A stretch of 64,000 nucleotides of DNA, taken from assembly GCA_028823855.1 (NCBI GenBank), contig JAPPFL010000011.1:1-64000 (forward strand), read 5' to 3'. Below are positions 9,282 through 18,396 of the stretch, in pieces. The stretch's first letter is position 1; every line of letters begins with the position of its first letter. Source of the DNA: Albidovulum sp. (GTDB lineage: Bacteria; Pseudomonadota; Alphaproteobacteria; Rhodobacterales; Rhodobacteraceae). The notes beneath the pieces were generated by a model. It had not been told where the DNA came from and searched no databases. It was given only the letters and a program-made list of their open reading frames with translations. The position numbers were made by a program, and so were the translations under genes.

Positions 9282-9814
9282 TGCGATATGATTCCGTTTC
9301 CAGAATCCACGTTCTTAGGCGTGGGCGAATCGGGGATCGAAAACAGTAAAGATTGGATGATCTCGGCAACGAACTCGGACCGTCCGCTGACTCCTGCCTT
9401 TGCGTATAGCGACGAGGCCTGTAAACGAGCGGTATTTTCCTTAACACCTCGGGCGCGGGCAATTTCGGAAAATCGGTAGCCCTTGACGACCAGCCAGGCA
9501 ACTTCCTTTTCGCTAGGAGTCAATTGCCATTCGCCCATCTGCATGTCGATACTTTCCGCCAATGCGCGCGAAAACACGTCGAGGCGTTTTTCTTCCCGGG
9601 CCAAGCGAGTTCGCAACCGCAAGAGATCGCGTATGCCGGCCAATAGCGCGATCGAAACGCCAGCGAAAACGACCGATTCAACTATGAAGTGAAAAGTTAA
9701 GTATTCATGTTCGATAAACGCATCAACATATAGGTCGTATACGAAGAACAGAATTGCTGCCGCTATTGTACCGAGCACAATCATTCGGTTTTGCAGCGAG
9801 TTTGTATATGCCAT
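9278..9814 (-). CDS. Membrane-anchored LuxR-type regulator
   Basis: The product has 178 residues. Two hydrophobic helices near the N-terminus (VLGTIAAAILFFVYDLYV and VVFAGVSIALLAGI) are followed by a short coiled linker and a C-terminal LuxR helix-turn-helix (LTPSEKEVAWLVVKGYRFSEIARARGVKENT). The frame stays open further upstream to about 10096, but that part reads through the decayed ureohydrolase. The ATG at 9814 has a GGAG about ten bases upstream. It has no response-regulator receiver domain, so any signal would be sensed at the membrane or through a partner. Its stop codon overlaps the start of the 528-residue gene. Confidence 0.85.
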   Translation of the reverse strand: MAYTNSLQNRMIVLGTIAAAILFFVYDLYVDAFIEHEYLTFHFIVESVVFAGVSIALLAGIRDLLRLRTRLAREEKRLDVFSRALAESIDMQMGEWQLTPSEKEVAWLVVKGYRFSEIARARGVKENTARLQASSLYAKAGVSGRSEFVAEIIQSLLFSIPDSPTPKNVDSGNGIISQ

Positions 9815-9994
9815 TCGAATGTACTCCGATTCTCTCGACCGATTTCGGATGATGCCTGAACGGGCAAGTCCCATTCGGAATTGTCGCAAATCAAAAATAA
9901 TTTTCTGCGGCCCACTTCTTTTTCGAGACGCGCCGAAATTGGCCCTGCTCCCCGGCCAACCCATCATGACTCCGCTGCAGCGGCGGCGCAAGTC

Positions 9995-11067
9995 GCAAAC
10001 CCGACGACTTCGTCGCGGCCCGGAGCGGCCTACGCCAATGCTACATCGAGAGCCACCGTCGGGTACGGAAGTCGAGCGAATTCCTCCGCCTCGCATTGTG
10101 GCAGTCGTTGACCGCCCAGACCTCTGCGTCGGAGACCTGGCGAAAGTCAGACGGCCCCGTTCGGGAGGCGCTCACGCGCGGGCACGTTGGTATGCCCGTC
10201 CCGGATTCGCACCCTCAAATGATTAGGGTAGCGCAAAGTTAAGAACTGCGCCGAATGCCTCCACCACCGACGCGTAGCCGGCGAACTCAATACCCTGGCC
10301 CAAGTCGGTCAAATGCACGCGAACTTCGGGACCGACAAGGCACTTCCTTCGGCACTCACCTCACATCGTCCGACGCCCTCCCAATTCTGCTACTTCCCGT
10401 ATCGGCGCAGACGCGCTAGTGGCGCCATTCGCGTCCCGCCACGGGCAGGCGCTTCTTCCGGAGCCGACCGGAGACCGGCTCGGGCTCCGGCGATGCCCAT
10501 TTCAACATGTCCCCAACGAGGCTCCGCGGCGCCGGTAACTTGGCGCGGCTTCAACGTGGCGGCCGAGAGTTGTTCGCCGGCTTCCCTATGGGCCTGCTTC
10601 TATCGCAAATTCCGGATGCCGCCGTTGCGGGCGACCATCGGATCGATCGTGGTGCGATGCCGCCCGAAATCGTCCGAGACCCTCCGATTCGACGATCGGT
10701 TTACTACAACTTGTGAATTTGGCATCGTTCGAGCTAGATTGGGTGAAAGTAGCGGACAAGCATTGCGAATCTCAGGTTTGCTTTCAGAAAATTTGGACGC
10801 GTCCCAGCCGGTGTACGGCATCTCGCGGGCTGAATCGTTCAACCCTAACCGCATCAAGGCGGCACATTTCCTCGTTGCGTGGGGGAGCGAGTTTGCCCGC
10901 CACCGAATTGACCGCCCGCGCTGTTTGAAGTGCCGATAAACGAGCGGATTCTGACAAGGCATGCTTTCAGGTCGCGCGCAATTTCCTGTTTTGGAACTCG
11001 TATCTTTTTCGCCGGTCCGCCAAATCTCGGCATCATATTGCCGCCAAGAGGTTGGATGAATTGACAT
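9995..11067 (-). pseudogene. Decayed ureohydrolase, paralogue of 2651-3610
   Basis: The N-terminal part aligns closely with the intact ureohydrolase: QPLGGN and MPRFGGPA are followed by an ACL segment and then NSAGGQFG matching NRAGTRFG. Further pieces appear in shifting frames. FGRHRTTIDP corresponds to GGDHTLTYP, GHVEMGIAGA corresponds to VHVDAHADIS, and GGGIRSTSVPDGG corresponds to GGDLVEVSPPYDP. Metal ligands are lost and several frameshifts and insertions are present, so the copy is dead. It lies downstream of the intact methyltransferase at 11206-11850 in the same gene order as the 2.6-4.3 kb locus. The lower boundary is approximate. Confidence 0.85.
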
Positions 11068-11205
11068 TCCTACTTTTTAAACGTTCAGTTGGATCCTAGA
11101 TCTTTTCAATCGTTCAGGGCGGAAATTAAAATTTGCCGGGTGCGGCAGCGACACTGCTTAGGCGTCGGCGATCAAAGTGAACTTCCAGGCGACGAAATAA
11201 CGATT

Positions 11206-11850
11206 TCACTCTAGTGTTCGAAAAATGGCGAGTTTTGCCAAATTGACGAGATCCGCGTCGTCCGTCGTTGAATCGTAGATTCGGACCGTTTCTATTTGCG
11301 GTGCCGTCGTTCGCCCCTCCCGGCAAAGCCGCCGGAGAAATTCTTCGAATCCAGCCTGTTCGAAGTGCCGCGCGTTAATTCCAAAGACGCAGAGCGCTCC
11401 GCGTTTGGCCAAAACCAGGGAATTCATTAGACCGTCCGGACCCAAGTGCCCAAGTGTAAAAGTTCCGCAGCTTACCAGTCCTCCATATTTGTCGACCGGC
11501 AGATCTTTGCGGTCAAGTAAGTCGAGTTCAACGAGCTTCCCGTAAACTCCTTTTTTTTCCGCTTCGCGGATCATTCCCGGCGAAATATCGAAACCGTCGA
11601 TTTCGAATGCTGCGCCTTTAAATTTCGTTCCAACTAGACCGGTGCCGCATCCAATATCGGCGACGGGAGAGTCTCCAGCGTCAGCTATTTCAAGAAACCG
11701 GGACGCAACAGCCGCTGGGTAAACGTACCCTTCGGCATCGGCGAACTTCGTGTCGTAGCTGGGTGCCCAGCCGTCGTAGTATCGCCTGTGTTCAGGTCCC
11801 GTCTCCAGCGTGTACGCAGTCTCTCTTCTGTGTTCGCTCGCCTTTTTCAT
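11206..11850 (-). CDS. Class I SAM-dependent methyltransferase
   Basis: This 214-residue small-molecule methyltransferase has the SAM-binding motif VADIGCGTG at residues 63-71, then GFDISPGM with the acidic ribose-binding residue, and a TFTLGHLG post-III segment. The N-terminal YYDGWAPSYD resembles the Williams-Beuren-region (WBSCR27-like) group. No signal peptide is seen. The substrate is unknown. The repeated pairing with a guanidino ureohydrolase suggests an amine or guanidino compound. This copy is intact, while its paralogue at 3731-4345 is not. Confidence 0.85.
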   Translation of the reverse strand: MKKASEHRRETAYTLETGPEHRRYYDGWAPSYDTKFADAEGYVYPAAVASRFLEIADAGDSPVADIGCGTGLVGTKFKGAAFEIDGFDISPGMIREAEKKGVYGKLVELDLLDRKDLPVDKYGGLVSCGTFTLGHLGPDGLMNSLVLAKRGALCVFGINARHFEQAGFEEFLRRLCREGRTTAPQIETVRIYDSTTDDADLVNLAKLAIFRTLE

Positions 11851-12315
11851 GAATGGCTCTCTTTTTCGGATCGCGATAAAAATTGTCTCTTGGGCCGGAC
11901 GCGGAAAAGGGAGCGGCCCTTTTTTCCGAACCGGCGGAATGATGCAACTTGCTCAGGATGCGGATTGGGACCCCCAATATCGAGGACAATCGATCGTAAA
12001 CAAGTCGAGAAGGTTACACGACAATTTTCGCGGAGTCGCAATGACGCGTCGTCGCGAAAAATCGCCAGCACTTTCCGTTGTGCCGTTCAATTTATTCTAG
12101 ATATTGTCCCGTTTAAGCAAATGTAGAATATTTTTGGTTTCCTTTTCAAGAATCTGGTATATTTTGTTTACGATTCATACCCAGCTGGGCATGAACGCGT
12201 AGCATCTTGGGGAGACGAGACGCGTGGACTGGCTTTGAGAAGTCGCCGCGGATCCGGAAAATCTTCGCAGATGTAATCAATGCGGCGAATTGCCGCATCT
12301 ACAGGGAGAAGATGT
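11851..12315. other. Divergent spacer upstream of the ammonium transporter
   Basis: No coding region is seen. A perfect ten-base palindrome CCCAGCTGGG lies at 12180-12189, about 130 bases before the amt start. Such symmetry could be a regulator site, but nothing in the sequence says for which protein. Confidence 0.35.
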
Positions 12316-13668
12316 ATGGGCAGCAACTTAGACGCGCTAACTACCGTATTTACGGAGTTCTATTACTGGCTGACTGTTGCATTGATGTTCCTAATTCACG
12401 TGGGCTTTTGCATGTACGAGGTCGGCGCGAGCCGGCGTCGCAACCACATGCATACGCTAATGAAGAACTCAATGCTAATTCCGCTGGTAACTGTAACGTT
12501 CTTTTATTTCGGCTGGTGGATTTATTGGGCGTTTCCGAATGGGCCGTTTATCAATGGCGGAATCCTGTGGGACGACGCGGCGGCGAACTCGCCGATTTCG
12601 TCCACTATGGGAACGAATCTCGGCGATCGCATTACAGGAGTCTTCTGGGCGGCATTTTTGCTGTTTTCCTGGACGGCGGCATCGATTGTGTCGGGTTCGG
12701 TCATCGAACGAATAAACTCCGGAGCATTCTGGATTCTAGCCGTGGTCATCGGATCGGGGGCGTGGATTATCGACGCGGCCTGGGGATGGCACTACGGCGG
12801 TTGGATGGTTCAGCTCCTCGGCTACCACGACGCGTACGCATCGGGAGTCATTCACGCGATCGCCGGCGGTTTCGCGCTTGGCGTTCTGGTTGTACTTGGA
12901 CCTAGAATCGGAAAGTTTGCGGCGGACGGCACGCCTCGAAACATTCGGCCACACAATTCATGGATGGTGTGCATCGGTCTATTCTGCATCTATACGGGCT
13001 TCTGGGGATTCTATGTCGCCTGCAACGTGCCGATAATCGATCCGGGCGGAATCGGTGGCCTGATCACCGGCGAAACCTGGACCGCGACCACGATTTATCT
13101 CACGCCTACGACGCTGGGCGCCATAACGGTCAATTTCCTGATGTCGCTTTCCGGCGGAATGCTTGCGGCCTTCATGGTGTCGAAGGGCGATGCCTTCTGG
13201 ACATATTCCGGAGGACTCGCCGGCATCATTGCGGCTTCGGCGGGCAACGACATATATCACCCGATTCAAGCTATGATCATCGGAATGGTCGGCGCGTGGG
13301 TCGCCTACAAGATGCACCACTGGGTCGAGCGAAGATTTAAGATCGACGACGCTGTCGGCGCCGTCGCCGTGCATGGGTATGCCGGATTCGCCGGATTGAT
13401 AATTGCCGGATTTGTGCTTTGGGGACACCCCTCGTCACCATACGAAGGATATGCCTCGATCAATCCTCTTGGTCAATTCGTCGGCGCAATTATCATGTTC
13501 TTCGTGCTGGGATTCCTCCCGGGATGGGTCGTCGCCAAGATTCTTCATTCGTTCGGCTTGCTGAGAATTCCAAAGCAAGTTGAACTTCTCGGCCTGGATT
13601 TCAGATCCACCCAGGAACAGAGGGCGGCCACCGCGGAAATCCGCGAAGCGCAGAAATCGGAAATTTAG
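12316..13668 (+). CDS. amt: Ammonium transporter, Amt family
   Basis: The product has 450 residues with about eleven hydrophobic spans, as expected for Amt/MEP channels that move ammonium or ammonia across the inner membrane. Recognisable pieces include MYEVGASRRRN, the GWHYGG histidine segment, HAIAGG with the pore histidine, PHNSWMV and the late AVHGYAGFAG with the second pore histidine. The start at 12316 follows GGGAGAAG. A small membrane-protein gene follows 35 bases downstream and a terminator closes the pair. No GlnB/GlnK gene is visible here. The neighbouring minus-strand array handles amine nitrogen, which fits ammonium exchange. Confidence 0.93.
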   Translation: MGSNLDALTTVFTEFYYWLTVALMFLIHVGFCMYEVGASRRRNHMHTLMKNSMLIPLVTVTFFYFGWWIYWAFPNGPFINGGILWDDAAANSPISSTMGTNLGDRITGVFWAAFLLFSWTAASIVSGSVIERINSGAFWILAVVIGSGAWIIDAAWGWHYGGWMVQLLGYHDAYASGVIHAIAGGFALGVLVVLGPRIGKFAADGTPRNIRPHNSWMVCIGLFCIYTGFWGFYVACNVPIIDPGGIGGLITGETWTATTIYLTPTTLGAITVNFLMSLSGGMLAAFMVSKGDAFWTYSGGLAGIIAASAGNDIYHPIQAMIIGMVGAWVAYKMHHWVERRFKIDDAVGAVAVHGYAGFAGLIIAGFVLWGHPSSPYEGYASINPLGQFVGAIIMFFVLGFLPGWVVAKILHSFGLLRIPKQVELLGLDFRSTQEQRAATAEIREAQKSEI

Positions 13669-13703
13669 TTCGTTCGAACGCAATCTGAGCGAAAGGAAGA
13701 AAA

Positions 13704-13922
13704 ATGACTACGACCGGAATTGAAAGCTGGGCGGTTGATCTTGCCGAAGTCGGCGCGATCTACCCCTTCCAAGGAACCGAATGGCTTTGGGTTATCATCG
13801 GCCTCGCCACCTGGATCGGATGGCATGTCTGGTGCGTCAACTGGGAAAAGTCCTACCATGAGGAAAAAATCCAACAATTCGGCGACAAGTCGAAAATCGA
13901 AGAAGCCCTGGAAGAAGACTAG
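13704..13922 (+). CDS. Small single-span membrane protein linked to Amt
   Basis: The product has 72 residues with a periplasmic-looking acidic N-terminus, one hydrophobic helix (LWVIIGLATWIGWHVWC) and a charged cytoplasmic tail rich in Glu and Lys. The ATG is preceded by GAAAGGAAG. Its position directly after amt, with the terminator directly behind it, makes co-transcription very likely. I do not know a characterised homologue. A role as an accessory or regulatory subunit of this Amt is inference from linkage. Confidence 0.78.
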   Translation: MTTTGIESWAVDLAEVGAIYPFQGTEWLWVIIGLATWIGWHVWCVNWEKSYHEEKIQQFGDKSKIEEALEED

Positions 13923-13949
13923 AATTTCCCGCCAAGGTTAAGAATCGAA

Positions 13950-13977
13950 GGGCGGCGTCATTCGCCGCCCTTTCTTT
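13950..13977 (+). terminator. Rho-independent terminator after amt pair
   Basis: An eight-base GC stem GGGCGGCG / CGCCGCCC with a short loop is followed by TTTCTTT. It closes the amt transcript just before the convergent DUF1989-GcvT gene. Confidence 0.92.
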
Positions 13978-14056
13978 CCGGCCACCGATTACTCGATGAT
14001 CTAGAGATCTGCGCGTTTACCGGTTTGAATTTCGCTCCGAATCCCAGAAAAAAATA

Positions 14057-16432
14057 TCAGGATTCGTAGATTCCCCTAACCCGTTTTCGCTCGGGGTCGA
14101 AAAGCGGCAAAGATGCGACTCGTGCGCGAAGCCGCTTTTGAAGTCCGTCGAGCTGGCCAATTTCAACAAGTGTTCCCGGTTCGGAAGAAGTCGCATCCAA
14201 GCGCGCCAAAGCGATTGTCCTGCTCAGAATCGGAGAACGGGCCGCGGACGTGATTTCGCCGATTTGGGCCTTTCCGATACGCACGCTGTCCCCGGTCGAC
14301 GGCACGGTTCCGCCACCCACTTCCAGACCGACCAATTTGCGTGAAGGATGCCTGCTTCGCTCTTCCAATGCGGACCGCCCGATAAAGTCGTCGTTCTGCG
14401 TGCGAAGAGGTACGGTAAAGCCGATTCCCGCCTCGAACGGATTCGTCTGGTCGCAGAATTCCTGGCCGGCGAAAATCAAGCCCGCTTCGATTCGGAGCAG
14501 ATCCATCGCCGCAAGGCCGAGCGGTACGGCATCGAACTCGCGCCCAGCCTCGCGAACGGCATCGTATACGATACCGGCGGAGCCGGGGTGACAAAATATT
14601 TCGTAGCCTAGTTCGCCCGTGTATCCGGTACGGCTAACCACGCATGCCGTGCCTTCGAAGCCGCCGATGCGCGCAATCGTAAACCTGAACCTTTCGAGCT
14701 CCGCGACCGCAGGCTGGAGCGGCGGCGACCAGAATATCTTTGCAAGTATTTCGCGCGACTTCGGACCCTGAACCGCTATGTTGTGGAGCTGGTCGGTCGA
14801 GTTCCTGACCCAGGCGTTCAAGCCGCGCTCATTTGCTTGCTTGCGAAGCCAGAGTCCGGAATCATCCGTGCCCCCAACCCACCTGAAGTTGTTGTCGCCT
14901 AGACGGAATACCGTACCGTCGTCGACCATGCCGCCATGCTCGTAGCACATCGCCGTGTACGCTACTTGCCCGACCGAGAGCTTGGTCATGTTCCGCGTAA
15001 CGCAGAGTTGCATCAGAATTCCCGCGTCCGGGCCGGTTACTTCGTACTTTCGCAACGGCGAAAGATCCATGATCGCAGCTCGCTCGCGGCATCCCCAGTA
15101 CTCTGATATAGTTCCCAGCCCGGTTATTGAATTCGGGAGCCAGTAACCGGAATATTCCACGAAATCTCGGGTTTCTTTCGCAAAACTGTCGTGAAATCCT
15201 GTTTTCTTCGTTTCTTCCATGTCCGCCTCCGGCGACTTTCTGTACCCTACCGACCTACTAAAGGCTTCCTTGGCCGCATAGGTTCGAACCTGGATGTCCG
15301 TCGGATTCCAGCCGTTCGCGGGATCGACGTCGCAAGGGCACGCCGTCGATACGCAAACCAGGTCGGTCAAGGCTCTGAGAAGCACGAAGTCCCCCGGGCG
15401 CGACCAGGGGTCGTCCATTCCGATCGCGTTAGAATCATCGATCATAGTGTTGTAAAAAAAGTTGATCGCCGGCCATCCGCCCCTCGGTTCGACTCCGTGC
15501 TCGTACAGACCCGCATTCATATTGTCTGAGCAGTTCGCATGGCCCGGGTATCCCAAATCTTCGTAGTACCGAGCCGTGCATGCCAATCCGAACGCGTCGT
15601 GGCGGCCGCACGTGTCCTGAACGATTTCCACCAGCGGTTCAAAATCCACGCTAAAGTATTTGGAAAAAATACCGGGTGCGGGATAGGCGGAGCCCATCAT
15701 CGAACGCGTCGCCGTAGGATCGATTTCGCGCTCTTTGCCCGCATCGAGTCGACGCCGCGAAAACGCTTGAAAATCCGAACATTCCCTTCCTTTCACGTCG
15801 AGAATCTGGATAAAGTCTCCTTCGCGTACAATGTAGCATTTTGCTTCGCCTGGAAGGATGTTCATGTCCTCGATCGGATCGGCGAGGGGATCGGGCGGCG
15901 ACAACGACTCCGCTTCATTCCTTTTCCGAGCGCGTTGAACGTACAGTATTAGCTGGCTTGGAAAATTCTGTTCCGAAGGGCTCATCGGCGATCCCGGTGC
16001 CGCGACGACCAGAATGCCGTCGCAGGCCGCCGAAAAAAGTCGCAGGTCGCCCGGCCGCGAACCGTCGCCGAGCGCATGAACGGCGTCGGCATTGTCCATT
16101 GAAAATCCAAGCTGCTCCAGTTTCTTAAGCGTGCGGGATCCGGATTCCGAACAACTTCCCAGAGCGGCTGAAATACCATTCGCGCTTCCGGCGCTTTTCG
16201 CTCCGATCATGCCGGCATTTGAGCTGCCGTCGCTGGCGAAAAAAGCGAGTTCCGCCCGCTGCTGGCCTTCAACGTCGAGAATTCCGATCTCGTCCCCGGC
16301 TTCGACGGAGACGGTTCTGGTCCCGCCGCCGGGAACCGGGTACCTTTCAACGCCGGGAGCAAGCACCGGCATGCCGGGCACGATGACGCCGTTTCTCTCG
16401 AATATTGTCTGATACTTCGCCAAAGTTGCCAT
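14057..16432 (-). CDS. DUF1989-GcvT fusion (aminomethyltransferase-like)
   Basis: The product has 791 residues. Residues about 20-165 look like a first, weaker DUF1989-type barrel. Residues about 190-385 are a clear DUF1989 domain with GHANCSDNMN and STACPCD..NGWNPTDI. Residues about 420-790 are a GcvT/aminomethyltransferase module with YTGELGYEIF, LGLAAMDLLRIEAG and RSALEER. DUF1989 proteins include the subunits of carboxyguanidine deiminase next to guanidine (urea) carboxylase. GcvT proteins move a C1 unit from an N-methyl or aminomethyl group to tetrahydrofolate. The ATG at 16432 overlaps the stop of the permease (TAATG), so it belongs to the ABC-transporter operon and probably acts on the imported amine. 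Confidence 0.85.
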   Translation of the reverse strand: MATLAKYQTIFERNGVIVPGMPVLAPGVERYPVPGGGTRTVSVEAGDEIGILDVEGQQRAELAFFASDGSSNAGMIGAKSAGSANGISAALGSCSESGSRTLKKLEQLGFSMDNADAVHALGDGSRPGDLRLFSAACDGILVVAAPGSPMSPSEQNFPSQLILYVQRARKRNEAESLSPPDPLADPIEDMNILPGEAKCYIVREGDFIQILDVKGRECSDFQAFSRRRLDAGKEREIDPTATRSMMGSAYPAPGIFSKYFSVDFEPLVEIVQDTCGRHDAFGLACTARYYEDLGYPGHANCSDNMNAGLYEHGVEPRGGWPAINFFYNTMIDDSNAIGMDDPWSRPGDFVLLRALTDLVCVSTACPCDVDPANGWNPTDIQVRTYAAKEAFSRSVGYRKSPEADMEETKKTGFHDSFAKETRDFVEYSGYWLPNSITGLGTISEYWGCRERAAIMDLSPLRKYEVTGPDAGILMQLCVTRNMTKLSVGQVAYTAMCYEHGGMVDDGTVFRLGDNNFRWVGGTDDSGLWLRKQANERGLNAWVRNSTDQLHNIAVQGPKSREILAKIFWSPPLQPAVAELERFRFTIARIGGFEGTACVVSRTGYTGELGYEIFCHPGSAGIVYDAVREAGREFDAVPLGLAAMDLLRIEAGLIFAGQEFCDQTNPFEAGIGFTVPLRTQNDDFIGRSALEERSRHPSRKLVGLEVGGGTVPSTGDSVRIGKAQIGEITSAARSPILSRTIALARLDATSSEPGTLVEIGQLDGLQKRLRARVASLPLFDPERKRVRGIYES

Positions 16433-18396
16433 TATTCCAGTCCCAGTGCTTTCTTCCTTGAATCCGACCATCGAATTATCAAGTGATCTGCCATTAGTCC
16501 CATGAACGCGACGCACAAGCCAAGAACGAGGCCCTTTCCGACATCTGTCGACGACAGCGCTTTCTGCATTTCCTGCCCGAGATCCTGAGTTCCGATGAAT
16601 GCCGCAATAATCACCATGAACAGGGAAAACATGATAGTTTGGTTGAAACCGACGGCGATAGTCGGAAGCGCCATCGGAAAACGCACTTTCCACAGCTGCT
16701 GCCACGCGCTTGCGCCGGACATCGAGGACGCCTCTACCAGTTCAGGCGGCGTATCCTTAAGGCCTTCAATCGTGTACCGCGTAAATGGAACCAGGGCAAA
16801 CGTGATGACAGCGCCAATAGCCGCGACATCGTTGACTCCGAAAAGCATTACGACGGGTATCAAGTAAATGAAACTCGGAAAGGTTTGAGCCGTATCGCAT
16901 ACAAGCAGGACGAACCTTGCCCGCCTTTCGCTGCGCGAAGCCCAAATCCCGAGCGGAAGGCCCAGCGCAACCGCGATAAAAACCGAGAATGTTATCATAT
17001 AGGCGGTAATCATCGCCCGATCCCACCAACCCGACATGGCGATCAATCCGAAATATCCCAGGCAAACAAGAGCCGATCTCCACTTGCCCACCATCCAGCC
17101 CAGGCCGGCCCAGAACGCCAGAACCGAGATGAATGGCAACCAAAGGTAGGCATCGCGCATCGGAATAAAGACGAACCGGATCAAGAAACCGCGCAGCCAT
17201 TGCGTTAACGGGTCCACCAGGCGCACGAACCAATCCACCAGTAAGTCCGCTTCCTTGGATACAGTGAGCGCGTGCCTTCGAGGGATCTCGTCGGCCAGCG
17301 GCCAGAGCAGCGACAGCGCAAACGTCGCCACGGCCAACGCCGCCCAGGCGACCAGAATTCGATAGCGCACATGCCAGGGCGTACCTCGCTCGAAGTGCTT
17401 GGGCTGCTTGACGACCCACGCTTTCGAACAGCGATCCAGCATAACTGCGATCAGAACTATCGTGATTCCGATTTCGAGAGATCGCCCTATTTTGAGCGCT
17501 TGCAGCAATTGCAGCAGTTTTTGCCCCAGCCCCGGCATTCCGATGAAACTCGCCAATACGACCATGGCGAGGCATTGCATTATTACTTGATTAACTCCGA
17601 GCAGGATTTCTGTTCTTGCGGTGGGAACGCGCACGTGCCTAAGTAGCTGCCAACTGCTTGACCCGCACATTTTGCCGCTTTCTACGATTTCGGGTGGAAC
17701 CTTTTTCATTCCCAGCAGCGTCATGCGAATCATGGGCGGCATTGCGAAAATCATCGTAACGATCGCGCCGGCCTTGGGTCCGACGCCAATAAATACTACG
17801 ACAGGAATCATGTAGGCGAAATGCGGAAGCGACTGGGCGATGTTCAACAGGGGGTTGAGAATTTTCTCCACCGTTTTGCGCCGCCAGGCCGCGATGCCAA
17901 GTACGACGCCGAGAATAGCCGACACCGGAGCGGCGACGACGATGACCGACAGGGTCTCCATCGCCCACTTCCACTGCCCCATGAGAGCGATCCATACGAA
18001 CGTGCCGCCGCAGAGCAACGAGAGCCGCCAGCCATTTAGGGCATAGCCAATAACCGCCGCCGTAACGGCCACGGTCGTCCACGGCAGCGGGCCAATTCTT
18101 GGCCATCTGTTGCGCCCGTATAGGAGATTTCCGGTAACATCCAGAAACCATTCAACGACCGATGCGATCGAACGAGTAACGTGAATGAAGCCTAAATCGT
18201 CCTTTAGGAAGACAAATACGAAATTAATCCAGTCTGCGAATGGCCAGACGAGCCAATCAGGCGGCCTAACCAAAAAATCGGGAAGCTGGAAGCGAAGGAG
18301 CGCTATCGCCGCGGCGACGGCAACGATTAACTGCCCGACTCGTACATCGTCAAACGTGATGGCGCCTATCGATTTTTCTGCCGACGCAATGCTCAC
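16432..18396 (-). CDS. Betaine-type ABC permease, tandem ProW fusion
   Basis: The product has 654 residues. It contains two complete binding-protein-dependent permease modules in one chain. Each has its own ATPase-contact loop: PPEIVESGKMCGSSSWQ in the first half and PPELVEASSMSGASAWQ in the second. A standard ProW/OpuAB subunit is about half this length, so this fusion supplies both membrane halves of the transporter from one gene. It starts at a GTG that overlaps the ATPase stop codon (GTGA), which suggests coupled translation. With the ATPase and binding protein upstream it should import a quaternary or methylated amine. Confidence 0.9.
   Translation of the reverse strand: MSIASAEKSIGAITFDDVRVGQLIVAVAAAIALLRFQLPDFLVRPPDWLVWPFADWINFVFVFLKDDLGFIHVTRSIASVVEWFLDVTGNLLYGRNRWPRIGPLPWTTVAVTAAVIGYALNGWRLSLLCGGTFVWIALMGQWKWAMETLSVIVVAAPVSAILGVVLGIAAWRRKTVEKILNPLLNIAQSLPHFAYMIPVVVFIGVGPKAGAIVTMIFAMPPMIRMTLLGMKKVPPEIVESGKMCGSSSWQLLRHVRVPTARTEILLGVNQVIMQCLAMVVLASFIGMPGLGQKLLQLLQALKIGRSLEIGITIVLIAVMLDRCSKAWVVKQPKHFERGTPWHVRYRILVAWAALAVATFALSLLWPLADEIPRRHALTVSKEADLLVDWFVRLVDPLTQWLRGFLIRFVFIPMRDAYLWLPFISVLAFWAGLGWMVGKWRSALVCLGYFGLIAMSGWWDRAMITAYMITFSVFIAVALGLPLGIWASRSERRARFVLLVCDTAQTFPSFIYLIPVVMLFGVNDVAAIGAVITFALVPFTRYTIEGLKDTPPELVEASSMSGASAWQQLWKVRFPMALPTIAVGFNQTIMFSLFMVIIAAFIGTQDLGQEMQKALSSTDVGKGLVLGLCVAFMGLMADHLIIRWSDSRKKALGLE

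Noticed and set aside
10313-10939. 208-codon plus-strand frame
   Set aside because: It lies on the opposite strand of the decayed ureohydrolase, whose pieces align well, so this is a shadow frame.
12180-12189. CCCAGCTGGG palindrome upstream of amt as an NtrC or other nitrogen-control site
   Set aside because: It does not match the NtrC-type consensus and is only ten bases long, so I list it only as symmetry, not as a site.
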